Assembly: GCF_027744825.2 (NCBI RefSeq)
Contig: NC_071345.1
Coordinates: forward strand, 5,860,001 to 5,924,000
Origin: Synchiropus splendidus
Taxonomy: Eukaryota > Chordata > Actinopteri > Syngnathiformes > Callionymidae
Direction: 5' to 3'
DNA length: 64,000 nt
A model generated the notes under the pieces. It ran no database searches and was not told the DNA's origin. It worked only from the letters and a program-made list of their open reading frames with translations. Shown in pieces: positions 1 to 12,718 of the stretch. A program made the position numbers and the translations under genes. Each line of letters opens with the position of its first letter. The stretch's first letter is position 1.

Positions 1-59
1 TGGAACACTGTGTCACTGGGAGAAAGTTAACGTGAACGTGACCTTTCTGTTTTCTGCAG
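1..59 (+). other. cnih3: 3' end of cnih3 intron 1
   Basis: The sequence before exon 2 ends in a pyrimidine-rich stretch and the acceptor TTTCTGCAG, with AG at 58-59. Exon 1, which in the family encodes the start Met and the first membrane segment, must lie upstream of the window. The promoter is therefore not visible. Confidence 0.85.
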
Positions 60-128
60 ATAACTGCTTTCGATGAGCTGCAGGCGGACTTCAAGGTGCC
101 CATCGATCAAGGAAATCCACTCCACGCG
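60..128 (+). CDS. cnih3: cnih3 exon 2 (cornichon family AMPA receptor auxiliary protein)
   Basis: This 69-nt exon, phase 0 at both ends, encodes 23 residues beginning ITAFDELQADFK and ending PIDQGNPLHA. It corresponds to the segment just after the first membrane helix of vertebrate CNIH2/CNIH3 (family pattern IIAFDELRTDFK..PIDQ.NP). The acceptor CAG ends at 59 and the donor GTAAGT starts at 129. Cornichons are small ER and plasma-membrane proteins that export cargo from the ER; CNIH2 and CNIH3 also bind AMPA-type glutamate receptors and slow their deactivation and desensitisation. Residues that differ from the human pattern are T for I at exon position 2, Q and A in ELQAD, and V before PIDQ. 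The G in IDQGNP is the CNIH2 state, whereas human CNIH3 has C, but later exons favour CNIH3. Identity of the exon is very secure; the 2-versus-3 choice is secure but not absolute. Confidence 0.95.
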
Positions 129-821
129 GTAAGTTTTGTTTCCCTATTCGTGCCAGATTTGGAGCATTTTACCTCAGATTATTGTCCAACAGCTTATGGT
201 AATTCAAGCGCACAATCAAGGTACATGTCATTTGGGATCAGCCTCGGCTCCCGGCGTCCATGTTCAGGACATGAGATGAATAAATGAATCAACGAATGGA
301 ATGTGAGCAAAGACGTGTGTGCAGATTTCATCTCTCCCGGTCCACATTACTATGCTTTCACTCCTTTTCTCTGCCCTCATTAATTTTTGAATATAGCAGC
401 TGCCTACCTACTTGTGTTGTACGCCCATCTTTCCTTGGTTTTTTTTTTTTTGCGTACAAACAGATTCTTGGTAGACGACTTGGGTCTACGATATAAAGTA
501 TGAATGAACCGTCTCTAATAAATCTCTAAATCTTAGGAGGAGTGTAGCGATAGTGACATGCCTCAGGCCTGGGTAATCATGGATGTACGAATGCTAGGAA
601 ACATCTAGCCGTAGTGTGCTACAGGGCCACTTCAGGAATCCCAAACTGCCAGACAGAGGATGCCCAGGGCTGGGGTGCCAATGCCCTAGTCAACATACCC
701 AGGTCGATGCATTGTCCTTGAGGCAATGGCCACCTTTTGGCTCCTTGATGCTGTGGGAAATGGCTCCTCTTTGAGCCTCACTTGGATAGCTATAGCTTCT
801 CACCCTGTAGTTCAGACCTTC

Positions 822-1050
822 AATCCATCTAGCCTCATCCACTTATCTGTTTCCGGGTCACAAGGGCAGCTCCTGCAAACGGTTGCACCAAACACCCCTT
901 TCCCAGGCAACATCCAGCAGCTCCGACTAGGGAATCCCTCGTGGCCAGTGAGGAGATATAATCCCTACACCAGGTCCTGGGTCGACCCAGGGGGCATCCT
1001 CACAAGATGCCCGAACAACCTCGGCTGGCTCCTCTCAATGTGAAGAAGCG
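822..1050 (-). mobile_element. Non-LTR retrotransposon 3' end, antisense, degraded
   Basis: Read on the minus strand, this is the terminal part of a common fish LINE: the end of the reverse-transcriptase ORF and the short 3' tail that finishes in ATGGATGG-type repeats. The plus strand shows landmarks such as GGCAACATCCAGCAGCTC, CCTGGGTCGACCCAGGG and AGATGCCCGAACAACCTC. The same landmarks occur, reverse complemented, in the fragment at 48630-49162 in this window, so the two are copies of one family. The frame is broken and no complete ORF remains. Clade is not determined from this fragment. Confidence 0.75.
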
Positions 1051-4047
1051 ACATCTCCAAGGGAAAGGCCAAAAATCATTTCGGGATCATGATCTTCCGA
1101 CCTTTGCGTATAGCCCGTCCCCTCGCAAAGTAGTCCAGTCCTGTTTTGGCTTTCTTCATCTGCACAGGACAATTCCGTCTTATCCGGTCTTCACTCATGA
1201 ACAAACCTTGAAGGTACTTGCACGCTTCCATTTGGGGCGAGGACTCATGGGCTACACCAATGACCAGAGCGGTCATATAGGTTTGGTCGCTGTCGGAACA
1301 TGGGTGCTAGACATCGATGAACTCACTGTGTATTTTTGGGGTAACGGAATGTCATTTCTCTTAGAGAGATCCCCAAAAACACAATATGGAAAAAAAACGT
1401 TACATACATTTTGGCACAATTCAGTGACACAATTGCATCCTCTGTAGTGATTTTAATAAACTCTGCCCCACTGTACTGTATGACGCTGGGGCACTTAGCT
1501 ATAATGTATTAGCCCTCTGCTATCGGAATAGAAGCCTTTCCCTGAATTATCTAACAGACTTTAACATTTAATGTCTCAAAATTGCTTCACTTGATTATGT
1601 ATGGAACGTCAACTTCGCCAAACAAAGGGAACATATTGAATATTAAATTAGCACGGTTCTTTAACGTCGTGTAAAGCCATTAATGCATGCGTATACATTA
1701 GTGTTTTTCAGCAGAGTGTGTCCTTCTTTAACTTTTCCTTCCACCCCATTTCTCAAATTCTTCCACCAGACTGTCCCCTTCTCTAAAATTCAAATATGTT
1801 CCACTTTGTGGCGCTGCTCAGAAGAATATGAGAAGAAAAAATGCGCATCGGTGTGAGCCGTCCCTCAGTGAAGTTGTTTTAGGAGAAATTCCAACCCTCT
1901 AAATCCCTTTCCCTGTGGTCTTTTGGGCTTTCACTAACACAGCAGGCTGTTAATAATGCATGGTGCTATAGTAGAGCGTGAGTTGGTTTGAAGGTGACTT
2001 TGACTTAAGAGCTTGGGATCTTATAGCTAATATCAGTATTGACTTCTATACATCCTTGACAGAGGCGAATGGCCGAAGAGTTGGACTGAAGGGTGGCAAT
2101 TGTTCTGAGGGATGGATGTGTTTTGTTTACTCTCCCACATATGTAAAATGATGAAAAGTTGGACAGTTTTTATTGCATGTCTGACAGCCATATTTAGATG
2201 GGGAGTTATTTAACAACTGCAAGTTGCTGGAATATATAAAGGATTCGATTGGTTTCTTTCCTGCTACTGGTGCCTCAGTAAAACCCCCAAAAACTGAGGT
2301 TTAAATTCTGTCTCAAATGTGCATTATCAAAGAAGGAAACCTTAGAGTAGTAGGAGTATTTTATGTACGAAAACCGAGTTGGTTCATGCTTGACTGTCTG
2401 AAAGAATAGGTCCCTCCATGACTTTCCAAGAAGTGAATGGTTGTTGTCATCTTGTGATGTTCTTGAGATGAACGAATGAGAGCAGGGGGAACATAAGTAG
2501 CCACCTGACTAGAGCCTCTTGCCCCAGGTAGAGGCAGGGATTGGCTCCTGCGACCCTGTTTTGGAAGTAAATCACACTCAAAATATGAATAAACATAGAA
2601 ATGATTAGAAAGAATGGAACAATTCTGAGTGAAAATGAAAAATGGACATATGTTTTTGACAGAAGGATGTTATGCAGACTGAAATGAGGCTTTGAGTTTT
2701 ATTTATAAGGGAGTGTTTCAGTTCGTTGTGAAGTGAAAAAAGAAAATAGATGAAGAAATAGCTATATATTTTGAAGCACAACTTGGCAATATATTAAAAT
2801 TAAAGAAACAGACTATATAAACAAATGGCTTTGCCCAGTCTGAGAAGTGTTCGGTCAGTCTGTACTGAAGAAGTTTTGGAGGTCTTCCAGTCATATACAG
2901 CAGGGTGCAGACACAAGGCCAACCCTCGACCAGACGGGGAGATTAAGTCTCAGCACTGGCTTGCGCTTGGAACCCCAGTGAGCCTTAGAGGCTGCTGAGT
3001 GGATGGAAATGTTTCCCCTCGACAACCTTGCCGAGGACAAACAGATGATTGTAGAAATAGTGGAGGTGGATTTCCTTTGGTTGATAGATTGGCCCTTTTG
3101 TCAGAGTTTAAACTGCGTGTATCCAGGATCCAGTCAGCCCATTGGTGTTGTAAGTGGGATCTGTTAGGGTCACAACTGGGTGATTTATGTTGGTAGCAGT
3201 GTCTGACTTGGTGTCAGGTAGGGAGTTTGTCATCTAGGTCCCACCTTAGGATTTAGTTTTGAAGTGGATGCACTTGAACCTAAGGAGGATCGAGGCTGGG
3301 CCCTAGATGTGCTTTAAGTGAGGTCTAACTTGGAACCTTTGTGAGGACCAAGTGGAGCATCATTTAAGATGCAGATGATTCAAAACAATGGCACCATGAT
3401 GTAAGACATTCGTCTGGCAGGGTCATCCAGAAATGAGCCCAGAATGTCTGCACCCTTTAGCGTCTAAAAGTCTGCTGAAAATCACATGAAGGGGTCAATA
3501 ACTTGGATCTTATTCTGTCTCTTGCTGCTGCATCTGAGCTCCAGCATTCGAGAATGTTTTGATGAGTCAGACCACAGCACGATGTCCAGCCGCAGTGTGT
3601 TTTTCCTGAAACTGCAGAGGCTTCCAACATCTCCTTCAAGGTTCTAGTCTGGTGCAGTGAGAGGAGCAGTTCCGCTTCTGTTAGTCTTCACTTGACAAAT
3701 TGGCCCGTTGTGAATAATACATCAGTTCATAATTAGTTTATGAATTAGTCAGTGATGAGTGAGGCCGTCAATTCTTGATTTCGTCTTAATTCAGCAGCGA
3801 TATCGTTGATTCATTTATGAAAAAGGGGGAATAAAAGATGCATGTAAAACTCTAATGCCTTCATTAGTATTTCACCCAGTGGAGAAAAGACATACTGTGA
3901 GCAATAGGCCAAGCTGAGGGGTCAAGTGCAGCCAGATAATGAAGTCCATATCGCCCTCGGAACTTGAAGCATGCGAGTTTTCTCAAAATATATGTTTTAT
4001 TGTATCTACCTTTAGTTTGGTGTCGTCCCAAATATTACTTAAATGTA

Positions 4048-4526
4048 CAGTGATACCTCGGTTTTCGAACGTCCCGGAATTAAAACAAATCGGAGTAGGA
4101 ACAAAAATTTCAAGATTTTTTTGCTTCGGATTTAGAACAAAAATTCAGGGGAGCTGCTCGCTCTCCACACCTCCACTCCAGGGTTTGATGTCCTGTTGTG
4201 GGCTGGAGCTGGGACAGGGATGAGGCGAGTCTGGGACAGAGCGTGACTTGGTTTATGACTTTGTCACAGCCAAACTGCACAGAAGCGCACATTCAGAGCT
4301 GGACACGCACCGGGCACCTCTTCACTTCTGGAGAGACCTCACTCACTCGGCAACCCCTCCCACATGCAGCGGCCACACACATAGAGGAACAGCGCACCTG
4401 CAGCAGACACGCTACATTCACTCCTACAAAAGCCTATTTTAAGGCTTGGAACACATTATTTCTTTTGCAGATTTTGAACAATTTGCTTCTCGAACGGCCT
4501 TGTGGTCAAGAACCGAGATACCACTG
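4048..4526 (+). mobile_element. pogo/Tigger-like non-autonomous DNA element, copy 1
   Basis: The 479-bp unit is bounded by terminal inverted repeats: left CAGTGATACCTCGGTTTTCG, right (reverse complemented) CAGTGGTATCTCGGTTCTTG. It is flanked on both sides by TA (4046-4047 and 4527-4528), the target duplication expected of the Tc1/mariner/pogo superfamily. The interior, about 4175-4435, is nearly identical to parts of the elements at 40326-40869 and 49915-50608, which lie in the opposite orientation. No transposase is visible, so mobility would need an enzyme supplied in trans. Superfamily assignment rests on TIR style and TA only. Confidence 0.8.
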
Positions 4527-4696
4527 TATTACATTCCATTCTGTAACAACAACTGCTGCAGTTGTGTTCCAGAACTTGCTTGCAAAACACACAGTAAACA
4601 AAGAAGTTACCGATGAATCCTGCATTCGGATGGTAACTTGGGACACCACCAAATGTTATGATTATTTCTCCATAATAGCTGAGAGGGGAGTCTCAA

Positions 4697-4747
4697 GTTT
4701 GCCTGCTGCCCCTGCGACCTAAAATAAGCTGAGCAAAATGGATGGGT
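4697..4747 (+). repeat. LINE/SINE 3' tail remnant
   Basis: The run CCCCTGCGACCTAAAATAAG followed by AAAATGGATGG matches the generic 3' tail of fish L2-type LINEs and their SINE partners (CCCGCGACCC..GATAAGCGG..AATGGATGG). Only about 50 bp survive. Confidence 0.5.
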
Positions 4748-6227
4748 GAAGTAAAAAATGCGGATGTTTTTGCCTTTAAACTTGGCAAAGAAAGAGAATC
4801 ATGAGGATTTAAATGCCCTCACCAGACAGTTCACCTGTTGCTGTCTCTCCTACACACATGCTAACTCTGTACTACAGCTACCAGCAGGTGTTTTACCATC
4901 ATAGCCCACCAGTGATGTGAGCGTCCGTCATCCTGTAATGGGCCTCACCTGTCAGCTGAAGGTCAGCATCCATCCGTCCCTGCTGCTGCCTCGCTGACAC
5001 TCTTGTTTATGCTGCTCCTGCTTGTCAAGCAAATTCCGGCTGAGTAACATTTCAAAGAGGCATCAGCCTAATTGCTTGCTAATGAGTAGACAGTTCTGAG
5101 TTTGTGTGTTTGTCCATGCACTCACAAGTACACACAAGCTCCTTTGAGTGGAGTGATGTTTGTGTCCCCTTTGAAGGCGGAGATAAAGGCGACCAGAGCA
5201 GCAGGAGTCACTCCAGACTCAATCGTTCCGGGACTTGATGTAGTGTTTTCGCCACCAGACTGTGTTTGCGGTTCATGCGGAGGACTATTGCAAGTAGGAT
5301 AGTTCCACGTGGAACACCGCCGTGGATTAAGATTCTGACTGATTCCTTTTGGTCCACAGCTGCGCGTTACACTTGAGACGTATTTCCTCGGTAATGGCGT
5401 CTCATTTTAGTTTGAGATGTTTGGAGTAACGATAATAGAAGCAGTTTCTCTTTCTTGCTCTTTGGAAATAAAAGAATCCCCGTGAGATCTGTTGTGAGAT
5501 GTGTAGCGCAGGAGGCTTTGATATCCTGGACTCACACAGGAGAACATGAAGAAGTCTACGCAAATTATTAGTATTACCATTGTTTCACCGGCAGACCAAT
5601 TTTAAGGATCTTTCAAAAATAAATATTTTATTTGGAGCATAATATGCCATCAAATATGAATGCTAGCAACCGCTTTATTGCATATTTTAGGAAATTAAGC
5701 TTGAGAGAGCATTCCGTTGTAGAACGCCGGAATCCCAAACTTCCTAAAATATAAATGAGGATAACATTGGGGAATGACGGACAAGAATGACACAGAATGG
5801 GTTTTAACATCTGAATGATAGAGAAAAATGTACATGAAGTGAGTTGAGCCTGAGTGAGCAAATTTGTGATGAAAATAAGTGAATTACCATAAAACGGGGA
5901 GTGAATATTGTATACCATGTGTAGATAAAAAGAAATGGTTTAAAAATAAAACACATAATATACTATTGTTATGTCATCACCATCAATTCTGTTACTCCGC
6001 TGCTTAGTAGCACGTCACCGATGTATGACCAATATAAGCCAAGGTTATCATCAGTACCACTTTAGCATGAAGAGTCAATACAAGAGGGATAAAAATGAGA
6101 GTTGTGATGGTTTTGTTCTAGGAAATGTAATTGGTTGGAGCAGCAGTGTGTTTGGAAGTTGGTGTTCCCTTTAAAGAACATGGATGCAGATGTGCAGGTT
6201 GAGATTTATTTATTATTATGCATCTTT

Positions 6228-6540
6228 CAGAATCAGAAGAATCAGAATAGAATTTATTGCCATGGTCAGTGGGGGTTCCACCAACTAGAAAAGTGCTTCA
6301 AAGTGCTGTTTAAAAAAATAATAATAATAATAAAAAACATAGGACTATGTGTCACTGTGACAGAAAACAGAAATAAACGCTATATAAATGAAAGAAAGTC
6401 CATTAACCAAACAAAATAGAGACAAGTGGACATTCTAACAAAGGCTAAAAGCTACAGCAATAATAAATCTAATAATAATATGAATAATACTACTACTATT
6501 AATCATAAAAAAATAGATCACTGTGAACAGGAAGAATGGC
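6228..6540. repeat. Dispersed repeat fragment with AAT-rich runs
   Basis: Starts with tandem AATCAGAAGAATCAGAAT followed by TTTATTGCCATGGTCAGTG, a signature of a very common dispersed fish repeat. It continues into A-rich and (AAT)n runs at 6311-6334 and 6463-6500. The boundaries and the orientation are uncertain. Confidence 0.45.
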
Positions 6541-8257
6541 AAATGAGCTTTTAATGGCTTCAACTGGGTGCAAATGACTGTTTAATGTAGTGAAGATGAG
6601 CCTAGTACATCCTCAATGTAAACACTAAGGATGCGTCTGACTGCTCCCACAACTGCTTGCACTTCTGTAAAAAAGTCTGACATCAAAGGATCGAAAATAG
6701 TTCCTAGAAAAGTGCGACAAACAACAATATGTCCACAGAAACGCTTATGACTGTCATGTGACGTGCTTTTGTAATTAGATTCTGAATACTGTGCGCAGTG
6801 AAATCTCTCCGTGTGTGTTAGTGTGTATTTGTGTGTCACGGAGGCTCTTTCTACTTTGAACATTCTGACACTCTCAGCTGTCTCTTTCACAGGTCTCACC
6901 CGCTCTTGTGAACTGCTTTACATTTTCTGACACAGTTCAGCAGAATCCAATTCCTGCGCTGCACATTAATTAAAAGATATCCAACCCAGGCAGTTAAATT
7001 AAAAACTACAAAGAAATGTGGCTTATAAAAGCATCTATTCCGGTAATGTACCAACAAAAGCTCTGCGAATTATCAGGAATATTTGGGGCAATGAATTTCC
7101 AGTCAGAGCTTTGATGTTCTCTCTGAACATTTGTATTTTTATAAACATAAATATTGTTATTCTGGAAGCCATTTCTGACAAGTGAGGCACAAACAGAGAG
7201 GCGGGGGGGGAAAAAAACGAGGTTTACTGCTGCAAAAGTTCCCACCGTGTCGAACAAGCAGCTGGCGTCCAGAGAGGAATGCTATAGGAATTTGTTAATA
7301 TTTGATGAAGATGTTAAAAGCTTTGGTGAAAAGGTGGCTGTCAGCACAGTGGCAACTGCTGATGAGAGCACTTTATAGCTTAATATACAAGAGAGTCTTC
7401 AAAAATAAAAAGCGCAGCAACAAGGAGTGAAGTGGTGGAGGAGAGGTGGGAGTCCAGCGAGACACTCTTTTAATCTACCATGTGGGATTTTTTTTTTTTA
7501 TCAATTCCTAGAGCTATAGTTATATTCAATGCGTGATTTAAGCTTAAATAAATCATCCGCCGCTAACTTAACTTCTCTGTATGAATCTTCTCCGGTGGCC
7601 TAATGTTGTAATGTTGAAATTCTCATTTTAAAAAGAGTTTCCCTCCATCACTGTGACACAGAAGTTGTCATCATGTGTTCTGCTCTCTGAATCATGTGCA
7701 GGGTGTTTATGTCTTGATCACCATGTACGTTTCTTGTAAGCTCTGTGCAGAAGGCTCAAGTTTTTGACAGAAATTCAATAAAAAAATACTTGCTTCATAC
7801 ATCCTAAGTTATTGATGAGATTGCTTAACTCTGCGCTACTGTGATTCTCTCTTTAAATCCTCTTACTGCTGTCTTTTTTAAAGTGTATTAACTCTTTCCC
7901 CCTCTCAGGTTTCTACCTTCAAACGTCCAGGAGATCCAGTTTGGTTATTTATTTTGTATAGAATAAATTTCTTTTTTTTTTTTCAAGTGTAAAGTTGTTT
8001 TTATGAAACAACTACTCACAAGTAGATCATTTATGATGTGTTGTTTTTGTCATTTAATGATTCCATAAAGTCATAGCCCTTCCACAAATGGCCAAACAGT
8101 ATGTGGCACCTACTGCCGCAAGATGTGTGTTTGGTCACTCGGAGGAGAATTATAGATTTGGCATGACATTTTTTTTTTTTGCTGATAGTTAAAAGTATCT
8201 GATGTAAAGTCTTGGTAACGATTTCCACTTACCTTCCTCATCTTTGTTTCCTTTCAG

Positions 8258-8305
8258 CGGGAGAGACTGCGAAACATCGAGAGGATCTGCAATCTGCTGA
8301 GGAAG
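8258..8305 (+). CDS. cnih3: cnih3 exon 3 (CNIH2/3-specific microexon)
   Basis: This 48-nt microexon, phase 0 on both sides, encodes 16 residues, RERLRNIERICNLLRK, almost identical to the CNIH2/CNIH3 segment (R/K E R L . N I E R I C . L L R K). CNIH1 lacks the corresponding segment. In CNIH2/3 this membrane-proximal stretch has been implicated in interaction with AMPA receptors. Acceptor TTTCAG ends at 8257; donor GTGAGG starts at 8306. Skipping it would keep frame and produce a CNIH1-like protein, though nothing in the sequence shows that this happens. A dispersed repeat begins only 29 bp downstream. Confidence 0.96.
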
Positions 8306-8334
8306 GTGAGGAAATACAGATCTTCCTGTATTGT

Positions 8335-8806
8335 GCACCAGAATATTAGCCCCACCCTCTAAATTTAAGAAGGAAAAAAGATCTTGTTCATACGTAAGAC
8401 ATAGCGGTCTATAAGCCGCGGGTGCAGTTAAGCTGACTGCGCTGTAGAAAGGTCGGTGGAGCTTAAAAATGCATGAGGATCACTTCTAAACTAGTTTTGA
8501 AAATGGGCTCCAGCATGGACTCATAAAACAAACTGGGCAATGTTCTGAACTTGAATCATGAACTCCTCACTTTTTTTATTGACATTAAAGCGCTCAAAAT
8601 GCGCTGTTATCGCCCGAGTGTCCGAAGTTCTGACACCACAGCTGGTCTCAGCTGCTGCTTCTCGTCTCCGGTCCTCCATGAGGTCGGCTCTGTTGGCAGA
8701 GTTGCGGTCACACAGGCGAAAACAGCGCATTTTCAGCCCTTTAAGTTAAATAAAACATCTCTGATTTCATCGATTTGATGTAACGTGGCTCAGTATTTTG
8801 GCAGCA
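8335..8806 (-). repeat. 'tataagccgc' dispersed repeat, copy 1
   Basis: Runs from TTAGCCCCACCCTCTAAATT through TCTATAAGCCGCGGGTGCAG to TATTTTGGCAGCA. It is the reverse complement of 54403-54816, with long stretches of clear similarity such as AAACTGGGCAATGTTCTGAA. Phrases of this kind (TATAAGCCGC) belong to a widespread vertebrate DNA-transposon-derived family, possibly related to the element at 23595-24046. No ORF of known function is present. Strand is arbitrary. Confidence 0.75.
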
Positions 8807-10027
8807 TGACGCTCTTTAATCTGTAGAAGTCCATGTATTAGCCACGTTGAGAAAAAACAATTCACACAATAAGAAATGTTGGATTTGGACTGGGGAGGAA
8901 ACCTTGTGTCTTACATTGGTTTGGAGTATGTGTTTCAATCCAACTCTATTGCTCATAAGCACAGAATTTGGCTTGAGATGTGTTGCCACACTGGACACTT
9001 TTACCAAGGGGAAAAGTTCGGATAATCTTCCCTGTGCTGTAGAGTGAAGATTTGCTGACTTGGCATATTTGCCACTGGCCATTTTTACTTCACCCCATGA
9101 CAATAGGTGTAACTAATCCGGTCCGAATTCTCTGTACCACCTCCAAACCTAGATACATTAGCAACATTAGCAAGATTTGGAAGCTGAGTAAAAGTGAATG
9201 TGACTCACACTCCAGCCTCACAATGACAGCACGTTTGCAAGTAGAGCCCACCTCAGAAAACATCAACAAACACCCACCATAAGCGACTGTACGTGCGACA
9301 GTTTGTTTTCATAAGTGCGATCCCTGCTGTCTGTCACAATAATGAGCTTCAGAGCAAAATTTCAGATTTCAAACGTACTCAGCGTTAGCAAGCAAGAAGT
9401 CCTGAGGGAGGCCGGGAGAGGAGGTGAAGGATTGCAGGGGGTGGAGGGGTGGTTGCAGGCGTGCGCTGGCTGTCGGAGCGTGGTGAGCGGGGATAATAAG
9501 AGACAAGGGAATTTTCTGGGTGATAGGAATATAGCAGCAGCTCATATGGGGAATGTAATGATGATTATCTACTATTATTTCGGATGGCTGTAATTGTCTT
9601 GTCAGAAAAACCTCCTAAAATTAGTTTCTGGTGCGAAAGGAAGAGGAATTTGAATGCGCTTGTGGCTTGGAGACACTTTTGACTCACTGAACCGTGGCTG
9701 TTAAAACTGAAATGTGGACTAGAAACAGGAGGCACACGGATAAAACGGCTCTGCCGTCATGATCGATGATGAGTGATGTCGTCGCCAGCCTTTATTTATA
9801 CTTAAGACATGAAAATTTAGAAGGAATCCCATTTTGGAGACACTTTTTTTCACACCATTGATGCTGTTTTCATGTGTATTTCATTCACACAAATTCTCGA
9901 CCACCTGAATAACTTCTCATAGTGGAACAGCTGTGGCCCATTTACATACCAAAACATTCACGTTGATTTCAAACGTTACCGTCACTGATCACATACTTTC
10001 TCTGCGCTGGTATTTCTGTTCACCAAT

Positions 10028-10190
10028 ACAAGTAACATCCGACTTACGACTTGCTCGATTACGTCCACCCGTACTTACGACCACGACCAGCAGATGCTTT
10101 TTTTTTTTTTTTATTCAACGTCTGGCACCGCAGCACGTAGCATCCCTGCATCGCGTACGGCAGTAACAGCAGCACAGTATCCCAGCATCT
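10028..10190. repeat. Possible DNA-transposon remnant
   Basis: The repeated words CATCCGACTTACGAC and GTACTTACGACCACGACC resemble the termini of pogo-like vertebrate elements of the 'cccgacttacgaac' type. A T-rich run (10100-10121) follows. No opposite end was found, so this may be a solo fragment. Confidence 0.35.
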
Positions 10191-11154
10191 CACTCTCACA
10201 CAGCCATCTATCTTTCAGTCGTCATGTTGGGAAGTGTGGGTTTCAATCCCGCTTCTGACACCTATGCAGAGCAACTGTGATCAGTTGTCTGTCATGTGGC
10301 CTGATAGAGTCCGTTTAGCTAGTGAGGAGATTCACTAGATAGTAGTCAGGCCAAGGTTTCTTTAGACTGTGGACCTGACTGGGCAGAAACGTGTTACATG
10401 CTCGACGTGTTCGATCAAAATGAGTTATTGTTAAAACGAGATGATGCGTCTCTCTTTGTTACCACCACTTCAATGAAACGTTGCTGCCCGCTGTTTCAGT
10501 GCCACAGCATCCGCCAGTTCCACACTGTACGCATCTATGTCCAGCCGCCTTGCTGCAAGCTAATTCACTGTGGATTCAAGCCCAGAGCAACACGGCCCTG
10601 ACTGAATTTGGAATATGTCATAAATAATCATGAGGATTGCTCGGTTAACCGCTAAGCTGTGTTGGGACACGTTTGACAGTGTAAGTCTTTCGCTTGACAT
10701 AACAAGGTAAATCAGCTATTCTTTACCTCGAGGTTTAAATGAATATTAAAATACTTGCTGTGTGTTTTCATTAAATAGTCAGATGTTCACGGGAACAGCA
10801 GTTAGCGGTGATGCTGTTTAATATTTATGGTTTTTAGCTTTGCATTAACGGCTCGGATGATAATGAGTGAACAAACAAATTTGTCTTAATAGAATTCAAT
10901 GTATCATGATGTGACGCTACAACGTAAATCATACTTGTGCTCCGGCAAATTTATTATGAGCCGTCCTTTAGTTTTGTTTCTATCAAGGGACAGTTAAGAA
11001 GGAGACGTGTTTTGATTTGTTCTTCATCTGTGCGTGCTATATTGAGCCCATCAAGGACCAGTGACATCAGCTGTGAAAAGACCAAGTACCATGGTAACGT
11101 GTAACAAGGATGCGGTTCATTCATCCGAAAAATCAGACCTTCGGACCAAAAAGT

Positions 11155-11990
11155 CATTGAGTGAAAATGCTCAAGTTAATGTGCCGATCGTTGTGTGTAA
11201 ATAATATGCAAATAAGCAATGTGTAAAAACTGAGTAAAAATACTCATGCTAAAGTAATCGAGTAAAATACTAATTGAGTAAAAATACTCACATTAGAAAG
11301 ATCATGAGCAAAAAGGTAATTGAGCAACAAAGTAACTGGTGCTGTTGAGGAAAAATAATTAAGTAAAAATACACCAGTGTTAGAGTAATCGAGTAAAACA
11401 TACTTGAGTAGAACATTCATTAATTGAAAAAGTAGCTGAATAACAAAGTAAATGAGTAAAAAAGTAATCGAGTAACAAGGAAAGTGAGTAAAAATACTTG
11501 CATAACAACTAGATAAATAATCTAGTCAGAGTAAAAATGCTTCCGTAAAAAGTAAACATGCAAAGTAGTTTAGTTACAAAGTAAATGAGTAAAAATATTT
11601 GAGTAAAAAAGTCATTTTGTAAATAGTATTACAAAATGTACAAAAATGTATTGAGTAAAAATACTTGAGTGAAAAAGTGAGTACAAAAGAAGGTGAATAC
11701 AAAATCAATTGAGTAAAAATACTACAATTACACAAGTAAAAAGTAATTGTGTAAAAAAGGTGTAATAATACTTTTGCTAAAGTAATCAGGTGTAATAGAA
11801 ATGACTAAAATACTCAAGTGAAAACCTGAGTGCAAAAGAAAGAGAATAAAAAAGCAGTCGTAAAAATACTAAAATTACACAAGTAAAAAGTAACTGTAAA
11901 AAAGGAGGTGTAAAGTAATCAAGTAAACTAGAATTGAGTGACAATACTTAAATAAATATACTAGAGTAGAAAAAAGGGTAGAAGAGTAGA
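11155..11990. repeat. AT-rich minisatellite, block 1
   Basis: Degenerate tandem array of roughly 12-16-bp units built on GAGTAAAAATACTT, GAGTAACAAAGTAA and AAGTAATTGAGT. Units vary by substitutions and small indels, so the array is old or fast diverging. The same motif makes up the blocks at 13.1-14.5 kb. No protein-coding meaning. Confidence 0.9.
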
Positions 11991-12387
11991 AATGTATGAA
12001 GTTAAATGAGACTCTCGGTAGCACACAATCATATGGCTTGTTTTTTTTACTCCCACACCATGACTAATCTCATTCAGGTTCCATATGCAGTTGTTTAGTG
12101 TGAGAATAATCTCAGAGGAGAGTTTTCGCATCCCTTTCTTCCTGCTTCCAAGGTCAATTTGATTCATGTTCTGATAGCCAATCAGCTTTGAGGATGCACA
12201 GCTCTCAGGTGAAAGGGGGATGCGGGTGGAGGCGGTCCCCTGTGGCTTCCATGAGGCGTTTGAAGTGTCAGTACAAAGGTTCTCCTCCTCTCCTCCCACT
12301 GTCTCTCTCTGACTCATCCGTGTGTCCGTCTTGCAGGTCACATCTCAGTCTGCTTGTGAGCCGCCTTTCATCCTCCCCCAACATGCT

Positions 12388-12388
<1 letters not shown>

Positions 12389-12426
<38 letters not shown>

Positions 12427-12481
12427 TATATATATATATGTATATATATAGATAGATATATAGATAGATAGATAGATAGAT
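12389..12481. repeat. Compound (CA)n(TA)n(GATA)n microsatellite
   Basis: About 16 CA units (12389-12420) run directly into TA repeats and then GATA/TAGA tetranucleotide repeats ending near 12481. Confidence 0.98.
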
Positions 12482-12693
12482 TACATAAAGAGAGGCAGCC
12501 AGGCGTGGCGCTGATGTAGTCTGTGTGAAGTGTATTGTCTAAGATCGGGCCACCGTGGGCTTGTCCTTCATTCTTTGATTAAAGTTTGCCAGGAGTGAGG
12601 ACACGCTGGAACAGATGGTTCCTCTGATGTTGCTGCTTCTTCCCGCTTGTTCGCTTCCACCGCTACACATTTTCAGTCCACAAATTTGATGCG

Positions 12694-12718
12694 TTTTTTT
12701 TTTTTTTTTTTTTTTTTT
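12694..12718. repeat. T25 homopolymer
   Basis: Uninterrupted run of 25 T. Shorter T-runs of similar kind occur at about 15391-15411, 56829-56851 and 61434-61449. Confidence 0.97.

Larger units (their letters stand above)
129..8257 (+). other. cnih3: cnih3 intron 2
   Basis: This 8.1-kb intron has no coding signal. It holds an antisense LINE 3' end (822-1050), a weak L2-tail-like stretch near 2525-2575, one pogo-like element (4048-4526), a LINE/SINE tail (about 4697-4747), and a SINE-like fragment with A/T-rich triplet runs at 6228-6515. The remainder, including 1051-4047 and 4750-6225, shows only AT-rich unique-looking DNA. The acceptor CTTTCAG ends at 8257. Confidence 0.85.

Noticed and set aside
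4198..4722. 174-codon frame in the pogo-like element
   Set aside because: The start part recurs in all three element copies but no transposase or other domain is visible, and copy 3 is frameshifted. Treated as element sequence, not a gene.
10225..10260. tRNA B-box-like word (GGGTTTCAATCCC)
   Set aside because: No A box or cloverleaf could be built around it; at most a decayed SINE.
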